Positions 52,759-61,318 of a stretch of DNA of 64,000 nt are shown here, piece by piece (the stretch's first letter is position 1; every line of letters begins with the position of its first letter). This DNA comes from Piscinibacter sp943370595 (GTDB lineage: Bacteria > Pseudomonadota > Gammaproteobacteria > Burkholderiales > Burkholderiaceae_C). Made by a program: the position numbers and the translations under genes. The notes beneath the pieces are model-generated. The model was not told the DNA's origin. It worked only from the letters and a program-made list of their open reading frames with translations, and made no database searches. The stretch is from the NCBI GenBank assembly GCA_943370595.1, contig CALRRO020000008.1, forward strand, positions 1 through 64,000, written 5' to 3'.

Positions 52759-54110
52759 AGATCCACTTTCTCGGCGCTGCCGACACCGTCACCGGCTCGC
52801 GCCACCTGGTCGAGATCGACGGCCAGACGATCCTGCTCGACTGCGGCCTGTTCCAGGGCTTCAAGACGCTGCGCGAGCGCAACTGGGCGCCGCTGCCGCT
52901 GCCGGCGCGCGAGATCGACGCGGTGATCCTCAGCCACGCCCACCTGGACCACAGCGGCTACCTGCCGGCGCTGGTCAAGCAGGGCTTCAAGGGACCCATC
53001 CACTGCACCCAGGCCACCCGCGACCTGGCCGAGGTGATGCTGCTCGACAGCGCCCACCTGCAGGAAGAGGACGCCCGGCGCGCCAACCGCCGCGGCTTCT
53101 CGCGCCACGCGCCGGCCCTGCCGCTGTACACGGTGGCCGATGCGAAGCGCGCGATCGCCCGCCTGGCGCCTCTGCCGGCCGGCAAGTCGGTGCGCCTGGG
53201 CAAGGTGCTGGCCGAGCTGACGCCGATCGGCCACCTGCTAGGTGCCTGCGCTGTGACGCTGCGCCACCGCGACCTCACGCTGGTCTACTCCGGCGACGTC
53301 GGCCGCAGCAACGACCTGCTGATGCCAGCCCCGCGCCATATCGCCCAGGCCGACGTGCTCCTGGTCGAGTCGACCTATGGCAACCGCCTGCACCCGCCCG
53401 AGGACGCCCAGGCCCAGCTCGGTGCGGTGGTGCGCGCCACGCTGCGGCGCGGCGGTTCGGTGCTGCTGCCCTCGTTCGCGGTCGGCCGCGCGCAGGCGCT
53501 GATGCTGGTGCTGCAGCGGTTGAAGGCGGCCGGCGAGATTCCGCAGGACATGCCGATCTTTCTCGACAGCCCGATGGCGACCGCCGCCACCACGCTGTAC
53601 CAGAAGCACCGCAAGCTGCTGCGCCTGACGCCGCGCGAGGCGAACACGCTGTGCGACGGCGTAACGGTGGTGACCACGCCGCAGCAGTCGGAGAAGGTCT
53701 CGCGCACGCGCTGGCCGAGCGTGATCATCTCGGCCAGCGGCATGGCCACCGGCGGGCGCGTGCTGCATCACCTGAAGGCGATGGCGCCGAACCCGCGCCA
53801 CGCGATCGTCTTCCCCGGCTTCCAGGTGGCCGGCACGCGCGGCGCCAAGATGGTCGAGGGGGACAGCGAGGTGAAGATCTTCGGCGAGTACGTGGCCGTG
53901 AAGGCACAGGTCAGCCACCTCGAGGGCTTCTCGGGCCACGCCGATGCGAACGAGCTGATGCACTGGTTGCAGGGCTTCGAACAGGCGCCGCGCCAGACCT
54001 TCGTGGTGCATGGCGAAGCCGCGGCGGCCGATGCGCTGCGCAGCCGCATCGCCGACGAGCTCGGCTGGGCCGTGCGCGTGCCCGAGCATCTCTCGCAGGT
54101 CGAGCTCTGA
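52755..54110 (+). CDS. Metallo-beta-lactamase/beta-CASP family RNase-like protein
   Basis: 451 residues. N-terminal MBL domain with ADTVTGSRHLVE, SHAHLDHSG (di-metal HxHxDH), and H in IGHLLGA; central beta-CASP domain with ESTYGNRLH and LPSFAVGRAQALMLVL; C-terminal RNA-metabolism motif (ASGMATGGRVLHHLK, GFSGHADANELMHW, VVHGEAAAADAL). This is the CPSF73-like bacterial branch often annotated as an exonuclease of the beta-lactamase fold; RNA or DNA cleavage is expected but untested here. Starts within the DUF296 gene end. Confidence 0.92.
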   Translation: MKIHFLGAADTVTGSRHLVEIDGQTILLDCGLFQGFKTLRERNWAPLPLPAREIDAVILSHAHLDHSGYLPALVKQGFKGPIHCTQATRDLAEVMLLDSAHLQEEDARRANRRGFSRHAPALPLYTVADAKRAIARLAPLPAGKSVRLGKVLAELTPIGHLLGACAVTLRHRDLTLVYSGDVGRSNDLLMPAPRHIAQADVLLVESTYGNRLHPPEDAQAQLGAVVRATLRRGGSVLLPSFAVGRAQALMLVLQRLKAAGEIPQDMPIFLDSPMATAATTLYQKHRKLLRLTPREANTLCDGVTVVTTPQQSEKVSRTRWPSVIISASGMATGGRVLHHLKAMAPNPRHAIVFPGFQVAGTRGAKMVEGDSEVKIFGEYVAVKAQVSHLEGFSGHADANELMHWLQGFEQAPRQTFVVHGEAAAADALRSRIADELGWAVRVPEHLSQVEL

Positions 54111-54112
54111 AC

Positions 54113-55360
54113 TTGCTGCAGGCCGACGGCGACCTCATCGCGGGCCTCGCGGTGGCGCTGGGCTGCGGGCTGTTGATCGGCCTGGAACGCGAGCGCCGCA
54201 AGGGCGAGGGCGACGACCGCGCCGCGGCCGGCGTGCGCAGCTTCTCGATCGCCGCGCTGATCGGCGCGCTGGCCGAAGCGCTCGCCCAGCCGGGCGTGGT
54301 GGTCGCCGGGGCGCTGTTCGTCGGAGCGATGGCGGCGCTGGCCTACGCCCGCAGCCGATCGCGCGACCCGGGCCTGACCACCGAACTGGCCCTGGTCGCC
54401 ACCTTCCTGGTCGGCGTGATGGCGGTGCGCGACCCGCTGCTCGGCGCCGCCTGCGGCACGCTGCTGGCGGTGCTGCTGGCCGCCCGCAGCCAGTTGCACC
54501 GCTTCGCGACGCAGTGGCTCAGCCAGCAGGAGCTTCACGATGGACTGATGCTCGCCGGCTTCGCGCTGGTGCTGCTGCCGCTGGTACCCGACGGCCCGAT
54601 CTCCTGGCTCGGCGGCATGCGCGCACGACCACTGGCCGCGATGGTGCTGCTGATCCTGGCGCTGCAAGCGGCCGGCCACGTTGCGCTGCGCCTGCTCGGC
54701 GAGCGGCACGGCACGGCGGTCTCGGGCTTCGTGGGTGGTTTCGTCTCGAGCACCGCCACCGTCGCCGCGTTCGGCGCGCGCGCACGCGCCGGCAGCACGC
54801 CGCTGCGACTGGCCGCCGCCGCTGCCGGCTTGTCGGGTTGCGCGACCTGGCTGCAGGTGCTGGCGCTCGCCGCCGCGCTGTCGCCGGGCGCACTCGGCCT
54901 GCTGTGGCCGGCGGCGCTGGCCGGTGTCGCCGGCACGCTGCTGGCCGCTGGCGCGCTGGCCATCGGCGCCGTGAGCACGGGCAACGCACCGGTGCTCGGC
55001 GAGCGCAGCGCGCTGCAACTGCGCGAGGCCTTGCTGGTCGCGCTGCTGCTGGGCGGTGTGGCGCTGCTGGTCGGCCAGGCGCAGCAGCGGTTTGGCACGG
55101 CCGGCGTGCTGGCCGGGACGGCGCTCGCGGCGCTGGTCGATGCGCATGCGCCGGTCGCCTCGCTGCTGTCGCTGCACGCGGCGCAGCAGGTCGATGCGCG
55201 CACGCTGGTCAACGGCACATTGCTCGCACTCGCCGTCAACACCGCGACACGGCTGGTGACCGCGTTCGCCACGGGCGGCGCGGCGTATGCGCTGCGCGTC
55301 GGCGCGGCCCTGCTGTGCGGGCTCGTGGCGGCCTTTGCTGCAAGCCTGCTTGCAGCTTGA
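54113..55360 (+). CDS. MgtC/DUF4010-type membrane protein
   Basis: 415-residue membrane protein with about 11-12 hydrophobic segments. The N-terminal part has the MgtC-like LGLAVALGCGLLIGLERERRKGEGDDRAAAGVRSFSIAALIGALA pattern; the remainder is a DUF4010-type hydrophobic domain (SGFVGGFVSSTATVAAFGARAR). Transport function is unknown. The start is not an ATG: TTG at 54113, two bases after the upstream stop, fits best; CTG at 54107 is an alternative. Confidence 0.82.
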   Translation: MLQADGDLIAGLAVALGCGLLIGLERERRKGEGDDRAAAGVRSFSIAALIGALAEALAQPGVVVAGALFVGAMAALAYARSRSRDPGLTTELALVATFLVGVMAVRDPLLGAACGTLLAVLLAARSQLHRFATQWLSQQELHDGLMLAGFALVLLPLVPDGPISWLGGMRARPLAAMVLLILALQAAGHVALRLLGERHGTAVSGFVGGFVSSTATVAAFGARARAGSTPLRLAAAAAGLSGCATWLQVLALAAALSPGALGLLWPAALAGVAGTLLAAGALAIGAVSTGNAPVLGERSALQLREALLVALLLGGVALLVGQAQQRFGTAGVLAGTALAALVDAHAPVASLLSLHAAQQVDARTLVNGTLLALAVNTATRLVTAFATGGAAYALRVGAALLCGLVAAFAASLLAA

Positions 55361-55438
55361 TGCGACTCGACACAGTGTGACAAGCCGAGGCGGCTATGGT
55401 TGGTACTTCCCTGAAGAAGTCGTTGGAGAAGACACACC

Positions 55439-55924
55439 ATGAGACCCCTCTGGCGCACCGCCTGGCATGGCCAGGACATCGTCGTCTACCGCGAGGACGT
55501 GGAGGTCGATCGCGTCAGTGCGCAGGACGTCCAGCGCGTCGTGTTCGTGCACCGCGGTGCCGGCGACTCGCCCGGTGATCTGCTCTACGCCGTGGTCGAG
55601 ACCCCCGACTCGGCGCTGGTCTTCCCCGACTACACCGGCTTCGCCGGGCGCGTGAACTTCGAGCGCCAGGCGTTCTGGGCCGAGCGCGGCTGCGTCTACT
55701 GGGCCGGCGACGGCCGGGCTGCGCTGCCGGCGCGGCTGCGGCGCGGGCGCTGGCTGATCGGCCAGTCCGGCCCGCAGTTCGTGCGACTGCCGCGCGCCGA
55801 GCTGGCCACGCTGGTCGACGGCTGGCCGCTCGAGGGCCCGCAGACCTGGGAACAGCGAAAGTGGCGGCGCATCGAGAACAGCCGGCCGTTCTCGAACTCC
55901 GCGCCGGGGCGACTGCAGGCCTGA
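55439..55924 (+). CDS. Conserved-looking protein of unknown function
   Basis: 161 residues, no signal peptide. Begins MRPLWRTAWHGQDIVVYREDVEVDRVSAQDVQRVVFVHRG and contains aromatic-rich segments (LVFPDYTGFAGRVNFERQAFWAERGCVYWAGDG). The C-terminal 30 residues are basic. I do not recognise the family; Trp/Arg-rich composition and codon use match neighbouring genes. Its transcript ends at a strong hairpin 26 bases downstream. Confidence 0.68.
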   Translation: MRPLWRTAWHGQDIVVYREDVEVDRVSAQDVQRVVFVHRGAGDSPGDLLYAVVETPDSALVFPDYTGFAGRVNFERQAFWAERGCVYWAGDGRAALPARLRRGRWLIGQSGPQFVRLPRAELATLVDGWPLEGPQTWEQRKWRRIENSRPFSNSAPGRLQA

Positions 55925-55950
55925 GACACGTCAACCCGATCGGCCCAAGC

Positions 55951-55978
55951 GACAAACCCCGCCGAGGCGGGGTTTGTC
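55951..55978. terminator. Bidirectional terminator with a 13-bp perfect stem
   Basis: GACAAACCCCGCC - GA - GGCGGGGTTTGTC. It lies between the convergent genes ending at 55924 (+) and 56031 (-). Both strands show G/C stem followed by a TTTGTC run. Confidence 0.85.
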
Positions 55979-55985
55979 ATCGACC

Positions 55986-56005
55986 GGCTCCGCCAAGGCG
56001 GAGCC
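55986..56005. terminator. Second hairpin, possible terminator for the minus-strand gene
   Basis: GGCTCCGCC - AA - GGCGGAGCC (9-bp stem), flanked by an outer CGACCG/CGGTCG pair. Lies just after the stop of the Lys/Ala-rich gene when read on the minus strand; it lacks a long T-run. Confidence 0.45.
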
Positions 56006-56030
56006 TGCTTGCGGTCGGTTCGCCGAAGGC

Positions 56031-56231
56031 TCAGGCGGCCGGCTTGGCAGCTGCCGGCTTGGCGGCCTTCTTCTTCGCGACCTTCTTGGTGGCCTTCTTG
56101 GCGGCCGGCTTGGCTTCTTCCTTGGCGGCAGCGACGGCCGGGGCGGCAGGCGCAGCGGCCGGAGCAGCGGCTTGGGCGAAGGCGCCCGCGGAGAAGGCAG
56201 CGGCGATCAGCAGGGCAACGAGTTTGTTCAT
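56031..56231 (-). CDS. Small exported Lys/Ala-rich peptide
   Basis: 66 residues: signal peptide MNKLVALLIAAAFSAGAFA with cleavage after AFA, then an Ala/Pro stretch (QAAAPAAAPAAPAVAAAKEE) and a histone-H1-like run of KKATKKVAKKKAAKPAAAKPAA. The mature peptide of about 46 residues would be strongly basic and disordered. Similar exported basic peptides occur in Burkholderiales; role unknown. A good AGGTA ribosome site and strong terminators flank it, which supports coding. Confidence 0.75.
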   Translation of the reverse strand: MNKLVALLIAAAFSAGAFAQAAAPAAAPAAPAVAAAKEEAKPAAKKATKKVAKKKAAKPAAAKPAA

Positions 56232-56288
56232 GGAGTAGTACCTCGAGGGATTGGACGAACAGTGGGACGAGCAGAGCGCTCGCCCAGC

Positions 56289-57311
56289 TCAACGGCTGGC
56301 CGGTGGGTGCGGTTGACTGCCGACGTGAAGCGGGTGCGCCGCGAGCTCGTCCAGTCGCAGCACCGGCGTGACGCAGGCATCGACCGGTTCGAACAGGGCC
56401 GCCCAGTGCGCCATCGGGAACATCGCGAACACCTCGGCGACCTGCGCACGCAGCGCCATCGACGCCTCACTGCCCGGTTGCAGGCCACGTGACCAGTGCT
56501 GCGGGGTCCATTCCGGCCGCGCCAGCGTCTCGCACAGGGCCTGCCAGAACTTCATCTCCAGCGCACCGACCGCCATGAAACGCCCATCGGCACAGCGGTA
56601 GGCGCCGTAGCAGGGTGCGCCGCCCGACAGCAGGTCGCGCCCCGGCACCGGCGTGCGGCCGGTGGCGGCGAGCGTGATGCGCGCCAGAACGTGATGGCGA
56701 TGGACCTCGTGCGTCATCGAGATGTCGACGAAGCGGCCCTCGCCACTGCGCTGCGCCGACAGCAGCGCGGCCAGCATGCCCGACACCGCCGCCTGCGTGC
56801 CGCCCATCAGGTCGCCGATCTGGAAGTTGGGCACGGCCAGGTCGCCGTCGATCGTGGCGATCTGCTCGAGCACGCCAGCCATCGCGATGTAGTTGATGTC
56901 GTGGCCGGCGCGGTGCGCCCAGGCGCTGTGCTGGCCGTAGCCGCTGATCGCGCACATCACCAGCCTCGGGTTGAGCGCGTGCAGCGCCGACCAGCCCAGG
57001 CCCAGCTTGTCCATCACGCCGGGGCGGAAGCCCTCGACCAGCAGGTCGGCGGTGCGCACGAGGGCCAGCAGTTCGGCGCGGCCGCTCTCGCTGCGCAGGT
57101 CGAGCTCGCGCAGCTGCTTGCCTTCGTTGAGCGCGCGGAAGGTCAGGCTGGGCCGGCCGGCCTCGCGGTCGGCACGGGTCAGGCCCATGTGGCGGGTGCC
57201 GTCGTCCTGGCCGTCGCTGGCCGGGCCTTCGATCTTCAGCACCGTGGCACCCATCTCGGCCAGGTGCTTCGTCGCCAGCGGGCCGGGCAGCAGCCGGGTC
57301 AGGTCGATCAC
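56289..57311 (-). CDS. CaiB/BaiF-family CoA-transferase (AMACR-like)
   Basis: Class III CoA-transferase/alpha-methylacyl-CoA racemase family, 340 residues from GTG. VIDLTRLLPGPLATKHLAEMGATVLKIE, DLLVEGFRPGVMDKLGLGW, GHDINYIAMAGVLEQI (with the conserved Asp) and QIGDLMGGTQAAVSGMLAALL are family motifs. The frame stays open to 57371 and encodes the usual preceding residues (AGLLAGVT), so the GTG start probably clips the protein; a CTG at 57359 overlapping the upstream stop is an alternative. No acyl-CoA pathway genes adjoin it. Confidence 0.86.
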   Translation of the reverse strand: MIDLTRLLPGPLATKHLAEMGATVLKIEGPASDGQDDGTRHMGLTRADREAGRPSLTFRALNEGKQLRELDLRSESGRAELLALVRTADLLVEGFRPGVMDKLGLGWSALHALNPRLVMCAISGYGQHSAWAHRAGHDINYIAMAGVLEQIATIDGDLAVPNFQIGDLMGGTQAAVSGMLAALLSAQRSGEGRFVDISMTHEVHRHHVLARITLAATGRTPVPGRDLLSGGAPCYGAYRCADGRFMAVGALEMKFWQALCETLARPEWTPQHWSRGLQPGSEASMALRAQVAEVFAMFPMAHWAALFEPVDACVTPVLRLDELAAHPLHVGSQPHPPASR

Positions 57312-57355
57312 CGTGACGCCGGCCAGCAGGCCGGCCTCGGGCGCGGCATCGGCGA

Positions 57356-58225
57356 TCAGCGGAACACCCCTTCACGCAGCCACTTGGTGGCGACCCACTT
57401 CTCGCCCTCGACCACCGGCGCGCCGCCATGCAGCGACTTGCTGGACGGGTGGGCGCGGTCGTAGCTGAAGAACACCGCGTTGCCCTTGACCGGCGCCACC
57501 TCGAGCTGCACGTCGGGGAAGGTGGTGCCGCCGCCGACCACCGGGTCGTTGAGGTACATCACCACGGTGGCCACGCGCTGTCCACCGCGCTTGAGGATGC
57601 TCGGCGTGCCGGGCTGCGCCGGATCGAAGTAGTCGTAGTGCGGCTTGTACTCGGCGCCGGGCAGGTACTTGAGCACCTGGATGCCCTCGCCGTTCTCGAC
57701 CGGCCAGCCCAGCAGCGCACCGATGCGCGCCTCGATGCGCCGGCACAGTTCGTTCTCGCCGCGGTCGAAGAACATGCCCTGGCTGGTGCGAGCGGAGTTG
57801 ACTTCGCTCGCGCCGGTCTCGGTCTGCACGGTCTCGGAGCGGGCCAGGCGCTTGCCGGCGAGTGCCATGAGTTCATCACATTCGTCGTGCGACAGCAGGC
57901 CGCCGAACACCACCACCCGCGGGTCGCGCATCGCCAGCACGACACGCACCTCGCGATCGGGCGTCTTCAGCAGGGTCGGCGTGCCGCCACTGGCCGGCAA
58001 CGGGTCGGGCACCGGCACCGGCGGCGGCAGTTGGGCGGCCTTGGCGCGCTCGTCGAGGAAGCCGCGCAGCGTGTCTTCCAGCGCCGCGATGGCCACGTCC
58101 TCGCGCCAGCCGCTGGCCTTCATCGACTCGAGCACGGCCTCCGGCTGCACGCCGGCGCGGGCCTGCTCGATGATCCACGTCCGCAACTCGGGCGTGACCG
58201 CTTGGGGCTGCTTCACTTCGCTCAT
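57356..58225 (-). CDS. Prolyl 4-hydroxylase-like 2OG-Fe(II) oxygenase
   Basis: 289 residues. An N-terminal helical UBA-like segment (TPELRTWIIEQARAGVQPEAVLESMKASGW, 11-40) precedes a P4H domain: VLSHDECDELM-type start, iron ligands His196 and Asp198 (PHYDYF) and His266 (SLHGG), and Lys276 for 2-oxoglutarate (EGEKW). NSARTSQGMFF and MYLNDPVVGGGTTFPDVQLEVAPVKGNAVFF are conserved. The domain is complete. The protein substrate is unknown. The CoA-transferase frame continues directly from its stop. Confidence 0.92.
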   Translation of the reverse strand: MSEVKQPQAVTPELRTWIIEQARAGVQPEAVLESMKASGWREDVAIAALEDTLRGFLDERAKAAQLPPPVPVPDPLPASGGTPTLLKTPDREVRVVLAMRDPRVVVFGGLLSHDECDELMALAGKRLARSETVQTETGASEVNSARTSQGMFFDRGENELCRRIEARIGALLGWPVENGEGIQVLKYLPGAEYKPHYDYFDPAQPGTPSILKRGGQRVATVVMYLNDPVVGGGTTFPDVQLEVAPVKGNAVFFSYDRAHPSSKSLHGGAPVVEGEKWVATKWLREGVFR

Positions 58226-58269
58226 GCGAAGAATTCTGCCGCAGCCGCGGCCGCCCTTGTTACCCTTCG

Positions 58270-58896
58270 TCAGCCTTTGCGCAGCGCGCCGGCCTCTTGC
58301 GCCAGGCGCGTGATGCGTGCCCAATCCTTCGCCGCCACGGCATCGGCCGGCGTGAGCCACGAGCCGCCGCAGACCTTGACGTTGGGCAGCGCCAGGAACT
58401 GCGGCGCGGTCTCGACCGAGATGCCACCGGTCGGACAGAACGCCACGTCGGGGAACGGCCCGTGCAGCGCCTTGAGCAGCGGGATGCCGCCGGCGGCCGT
58501 GGCCGGGAAGAACTTCAGGAACGAGTAGCCGTCGGCATTGGCCTGCATCACCTCGCTGGCGGTGGCCACGCCCGGCAGCAGCGGCAGCGTGACGTTGCGG
58601 CAGTAGTGGCCGATCTCGCTGGTGTAGCCCGGGCTGACCCCGAACTGGCAGCCGGCGTCGCGTGCGGACTGCGCATCCGCGACGCTGCGGATCGTGCCCG
58701 CACCGACGATCGCACCGGGCACGCTGCGCGCGATCGCCTCCATGCAGCGCAGCGCCACCGGCGTGCGCAGCGTGATCTCCAGAACTTTGACGCCACCGTC
58801 GACCAGCGCCTGTGCCATCGGCACCGCGTCTTCGAAGTTCTGGATCACGATCACCGGGATGACCGGGCCGTGGGCGGCCAATTCGAGCGTGTTCAT
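58270..58896 (-). CDS. eda: KDPG/KHG aldolase
   Basis: Cleaves 2-keto-3-deoxy-6-phosphogluconate to pyruvate and glyceraldehyde-3-phosphate in the Entner-Doudoroff pathway. 208 residues: VIPVIVIQNFEDA, GGVKVLEITLRTP with Glu40, VGAGT, GVSPG and the Schiff-base Lys128 in FLKFFPA; PTGGI for phosphate binding. It follows edd on the same strand with a 22-base gap, so both are co-transcribed. Confidence 0.95.
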   Translation of the reverse strand: MNTLELAAHGPVIPVIVIQNFEDAVPMAQALVDGGVKVLEITLRTPVALRCMEAIARSVPGAIVGAGTIRSVADAQSARDAGCQFGVSPGYTSEIGHYCRNVTLPLLPGVATASEVMQANADGYSFLKFFPATAAGGIPLLKALHGPFPDVAFCPTGGISVETAPQFLALPNVKVCGGSWLTPADAVAAKDWARITRLAQEAGALRKG

Positions 58897-58918
58897 GTCG
58901 GTCCTTCCGTGACGGTGC

Positions 58919-60736
58919 TCATATCCACGTGCAGGCGCCCTCTTCGGCGCTCAGCACGTTGCGGCGCATGCCGCCGAACAGTTCGCGCCCGAGGCCGTGG
59001 GCGTTGGTGTCGACGGCCGCGTCGGTGATGTGTGCCGGCACACGCGCCGCCCACTCGGCCGCATCGACCAATGCATCGAGCGTGCCCGCCACCGCATCGA
59101 GGCGGATCAGGTCGCCGTCGCGCACCTTGCCGAGCGGGCCGTCGGCCAGCGCCTCGGGGCTGACGTGGATCGCCGCCGGCACCTTGCCGGAAGCGCCGCT
59201 CATGCGGCCGTCGGTCACCAGGGCCACCTTGAAGCCCTTGCCCTGCAGCACCGCCAGTGGCGGCGTCAGCTTGTGCAGTTCGGGCATGCCGTTGGCGCGC
59301 GGGCCCTGGAAGCGCACCACCGCGATCAGGTCGCGGTCCAGTTCGCCGGCCTTGAAGGCGGCCTGCAGTTCTTCCTGGGAGGCGAAGACACGCGCCGGCG
59401 CCTCGATCACATGACGGTCTTCCGGCACCGCCGAGACTTTGATCACCGAGCGGCCGAGGTTGCCGGTCAGCAGCTTCAACCCGCCCTCGGCACTGAACGG
59501 CGCTGCCGCACCGCGCACCACGCTGTCGTCGCCGCTGGCGGCCGGCAGCGCGTTCCAGCGCAGCGCGGCGCCTTCCTGCAACGGCAGGCTGCCGAAGGCG
59601 CGCAGGCCGCCCTCGACGACGGTGCTCACGTCGGCATGCATGAAGCCGCCGTCGATCAGCTCGCGGATCACGAAGCCCGGGCCGCCGGCGGCCTGGAACT
59701 GGTTCACGTCGGCACTGCCGTTGGGGTAGACGCGTGCCAGCAGCGGCGTGGCGTGCGAGAGGTCGCTGAAGTCGGTCCAGTCGATCAGGATGCCGGCGGC
59801 GCGTGCCACCGCGACCCAGTGGATCAGGTGGTTGGTCGAACCGCCGGTGGCCAGCAGCGCGACCATCGCGTTGACGATCACGCGCTCGTCGACCAGTTGC
59901 CCGATCGGGGTGAAGCGCGGGCTGCCCTTGCCGATGGCCAGCACGGTGCGCACGGCCTCGCGCGTCAGCGCCTCGCGCAGCCCCGCGTGCGGGTGCACGA
60001 AGGCGGCGCCGGGCACGTGCAGGCCCATGGCCTCGAGCAGCATCTGGTTGCTGTTGGCGGTGCCGTAGAAGGTGCAGGTGCCGGCGCCGTGGTAGGCCGC
60101 CTGCTCTGCCTCGAGCAGCCTGTCGCGCCCGACCAGGCCCTGCGCGAACTGCTCGCGCACCTTCGATTTCTCGTTGTTCGACAGCCCGCTGCTCATCGGC
60201 CCCGCCGGCACGAAGACACACGGCAGGTGGCCGAAGTGCAGCGCGCCGATCAAGAGGCCCGGCACGATCTTGTCGCACACGCCGAGCAGCAGCGCGGCGT
60301 CGAACACGTCGTGGGTCAGCGCGATCGCCGTGCCCATCGCGATGGTGTCGCGCGAGAACAGGCTCAGCTCCATGCCGGGCAGGCCCTGAGTGACACCGTC
60401 GCACATCGCCGGCACGCCGCCGGCCACCTGCACGGTGGCGCCATGCTTGCGCGCCTCGTCGCGGATCACGGCCGGGAAGCCCTCGTAGGGCTGGTGGGCC
60501 GACAGCATGTCGTTGTACGCGGTCACCACGCCGATGTTCGGCGCCTTCTGCGCGACCACGCGCAGCTTGTCGTTGGCCGGCAGCGCCGCGAAGGCGTGGG
60601 CGACGTTGGCGCAGCCCATGCGGTCGGCGCCACGCGGGCGGTCGATCGCGGCCTGCACGCGGGCCAGGTAGGCGCCGCGCGTGGCGGCGCTGCGCTCGCG
60701 GATGCGCTGCGTGACTTCGACGAGGACTGGCTTCAT
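58919..60736 (-). CDS. edd: 6-phosphogluconate dehydratase
   Basis: First committed Entner-Doudoroff enzyme, dehydrating 6-phosphogluconate to KDPG. 605 residues of the IlvD/Edd family, with Fe-S cysteines in VPAMCDGVTQG and LLLGVCDKIVPG, the ANSNQMLLEAMGLHVPGAAF motif, STNHLIHW and TDGRMSGASGKVPAAIHVSPEA. Full length. Expressed with eda; a HexR-like palindrome lies 38 bases upstream of its start. Confidence 0.96.
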   Translation of the reverse strand: MKPVLVEVTQRIRERSAATRGAYLARVQAAIDRPRGADRMGCANVAHAFAALPANDKLRVVAQKAPNIGVVTAYNDMLSAHQPYEGFPAVIRDEARKHGATVQVAGGVPAMCDGVTQGLPGMELSLFSRDTIAMGTAIALTHDVFDAALLLGVCDKIVPGLLIGALHFGHLPCVFVPAGPMSSGLSNNEKSKVREQFAQGLVGRDRLLEAEQAAYHGAGTCTFYGTANSNQMLLEAMGLHVPGAAFVHPHAGLREALTREAVRTVLAIGKGSPRFTPIGQLVDERVIVNAMVALLATGGSTNHLIHWVAVARAAGILIDWTDFSDLSHATPLLARVYPNGSADVNQFQAAGGPGFVIRELIDGGFMHADVSTVVEGGLRAFGSLPLQEGAALRWNALPAASGDDSVVRGAAAPFSAEGGLKLLTGNLGRSVIKVSAVPEDRHVIEAPARVFASQEELQAAFKAGELDRDLIAVVRFQGPRANGMPELHKLTPPLAVLQGKGFKVALVTDGRMSGASGKVPAAIHVSPEALADGPLGKVRDGDLIRLDAVAGTLDALVDAAEWAARVPAHITDAAVDTNAHGLGRELFGGMRRNVLSAEEGACTWI

Positions 60737-60774
60737 GGTGTCACCCCGGCTGTAACCGATCCTCGAATTGTGAG

Positions 60775-60788
60775 GTAACCGAGTTACA
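60775..60788. promoter_or_regulatory. HexR-like operator upstream of edd
   Basis: GTAAC-CGA-GTTACA: inverted half-sites with a 3-base spacer, close in form to the RpiR-family HexR box (TGTAATnnnATTACA) that controls edd/eda in proteobacteria. A further TGTAACCGA half-site lies at 60751-60759. The position, 38 bases before the edd start, is right for repression. No hexR gene is in the window. Confidence 0.5.
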
Positions 60789-60811
60789 TCGTCAAAACAA
60801 GCGGCATGGCA

Positions 60812-61276
60812 CTACTGCAGGCGCAGCTCGACGCGGCGCGCTTCCTTCGGGTCGCTACCGCCGGTGGTCTGCTGCGGCTTGGCCAGTTGCAGGCGCTCGG
60901 GCGGCACGCCGTTGGCCTCCAGCGCATGGCGCACCGCCTGCGCGCGGCGCTTGGCCAGATCGGCGTTGTGCTCGGGGTTGCCGGTGGCGTCGTGGAAGCC
61001 GGAGATCAGCACCGCAGCCGCCGGGTTGGCCCGCGCGGCCTCGGCCACGGCAGCCAGCACCGCCAGCGCATCGGCCGGCAGGGCATCGGAGTCCACGTCG
61101 AAGTAGACCCGCGGCAGCGCTGTCGCCGCGGCCGGCGCCGCAGCCACTGCGGCGGGCGCCTTCTTGCCGATGACCGTGGACGCGGCCAGCGCAATCACGC
61201 CGGCCACCACCAGCGCCACCACGCCAGCGATCACCGCCAGCGCGTAGTTCTGACCATCGTCGTTGTTGTCGCTCAT
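60812..61276 (-). CDS. OmpA-domain protein with one membrane anchor
   Basis: 154 residues. A single hydrophobic helix (YALAVIAGVVALVVAGVIALAAS, about 11-33) without a cleavage site, then an Ala-rich spacer, then an OmpA-like peptidoglycan-binding domain: LPRVYFDVDSDALPADA, LISGFHDATGNPEHNADLAKRRAQAVRHALEANGVPPERLQL. The usual second Arg of the motif NxxLSxxRA is NADLAKRRA. Likely an inner-membrane-anchored protein binding the cell wall. Confidence 0.85.
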   Translation of the reverse strand: MSDNNDDGQNYALAVIAGVVALVVAGVIALAASTVIGKKAPAAVAAAPAAATALPRVYFDVDSDALPADALAVLAAVAEAARANPAAAVLISGFHDATGNPEHNADLAKRRAQAVRHALEANGVPPERLQLAKPQQTTGGSDPKEARRVELRLQ

Positions 61277-61318
61277 CTGTTCCTCCTGGGGTTGTCCGGT
61301 TCATTCTAGAGTTCGCCC

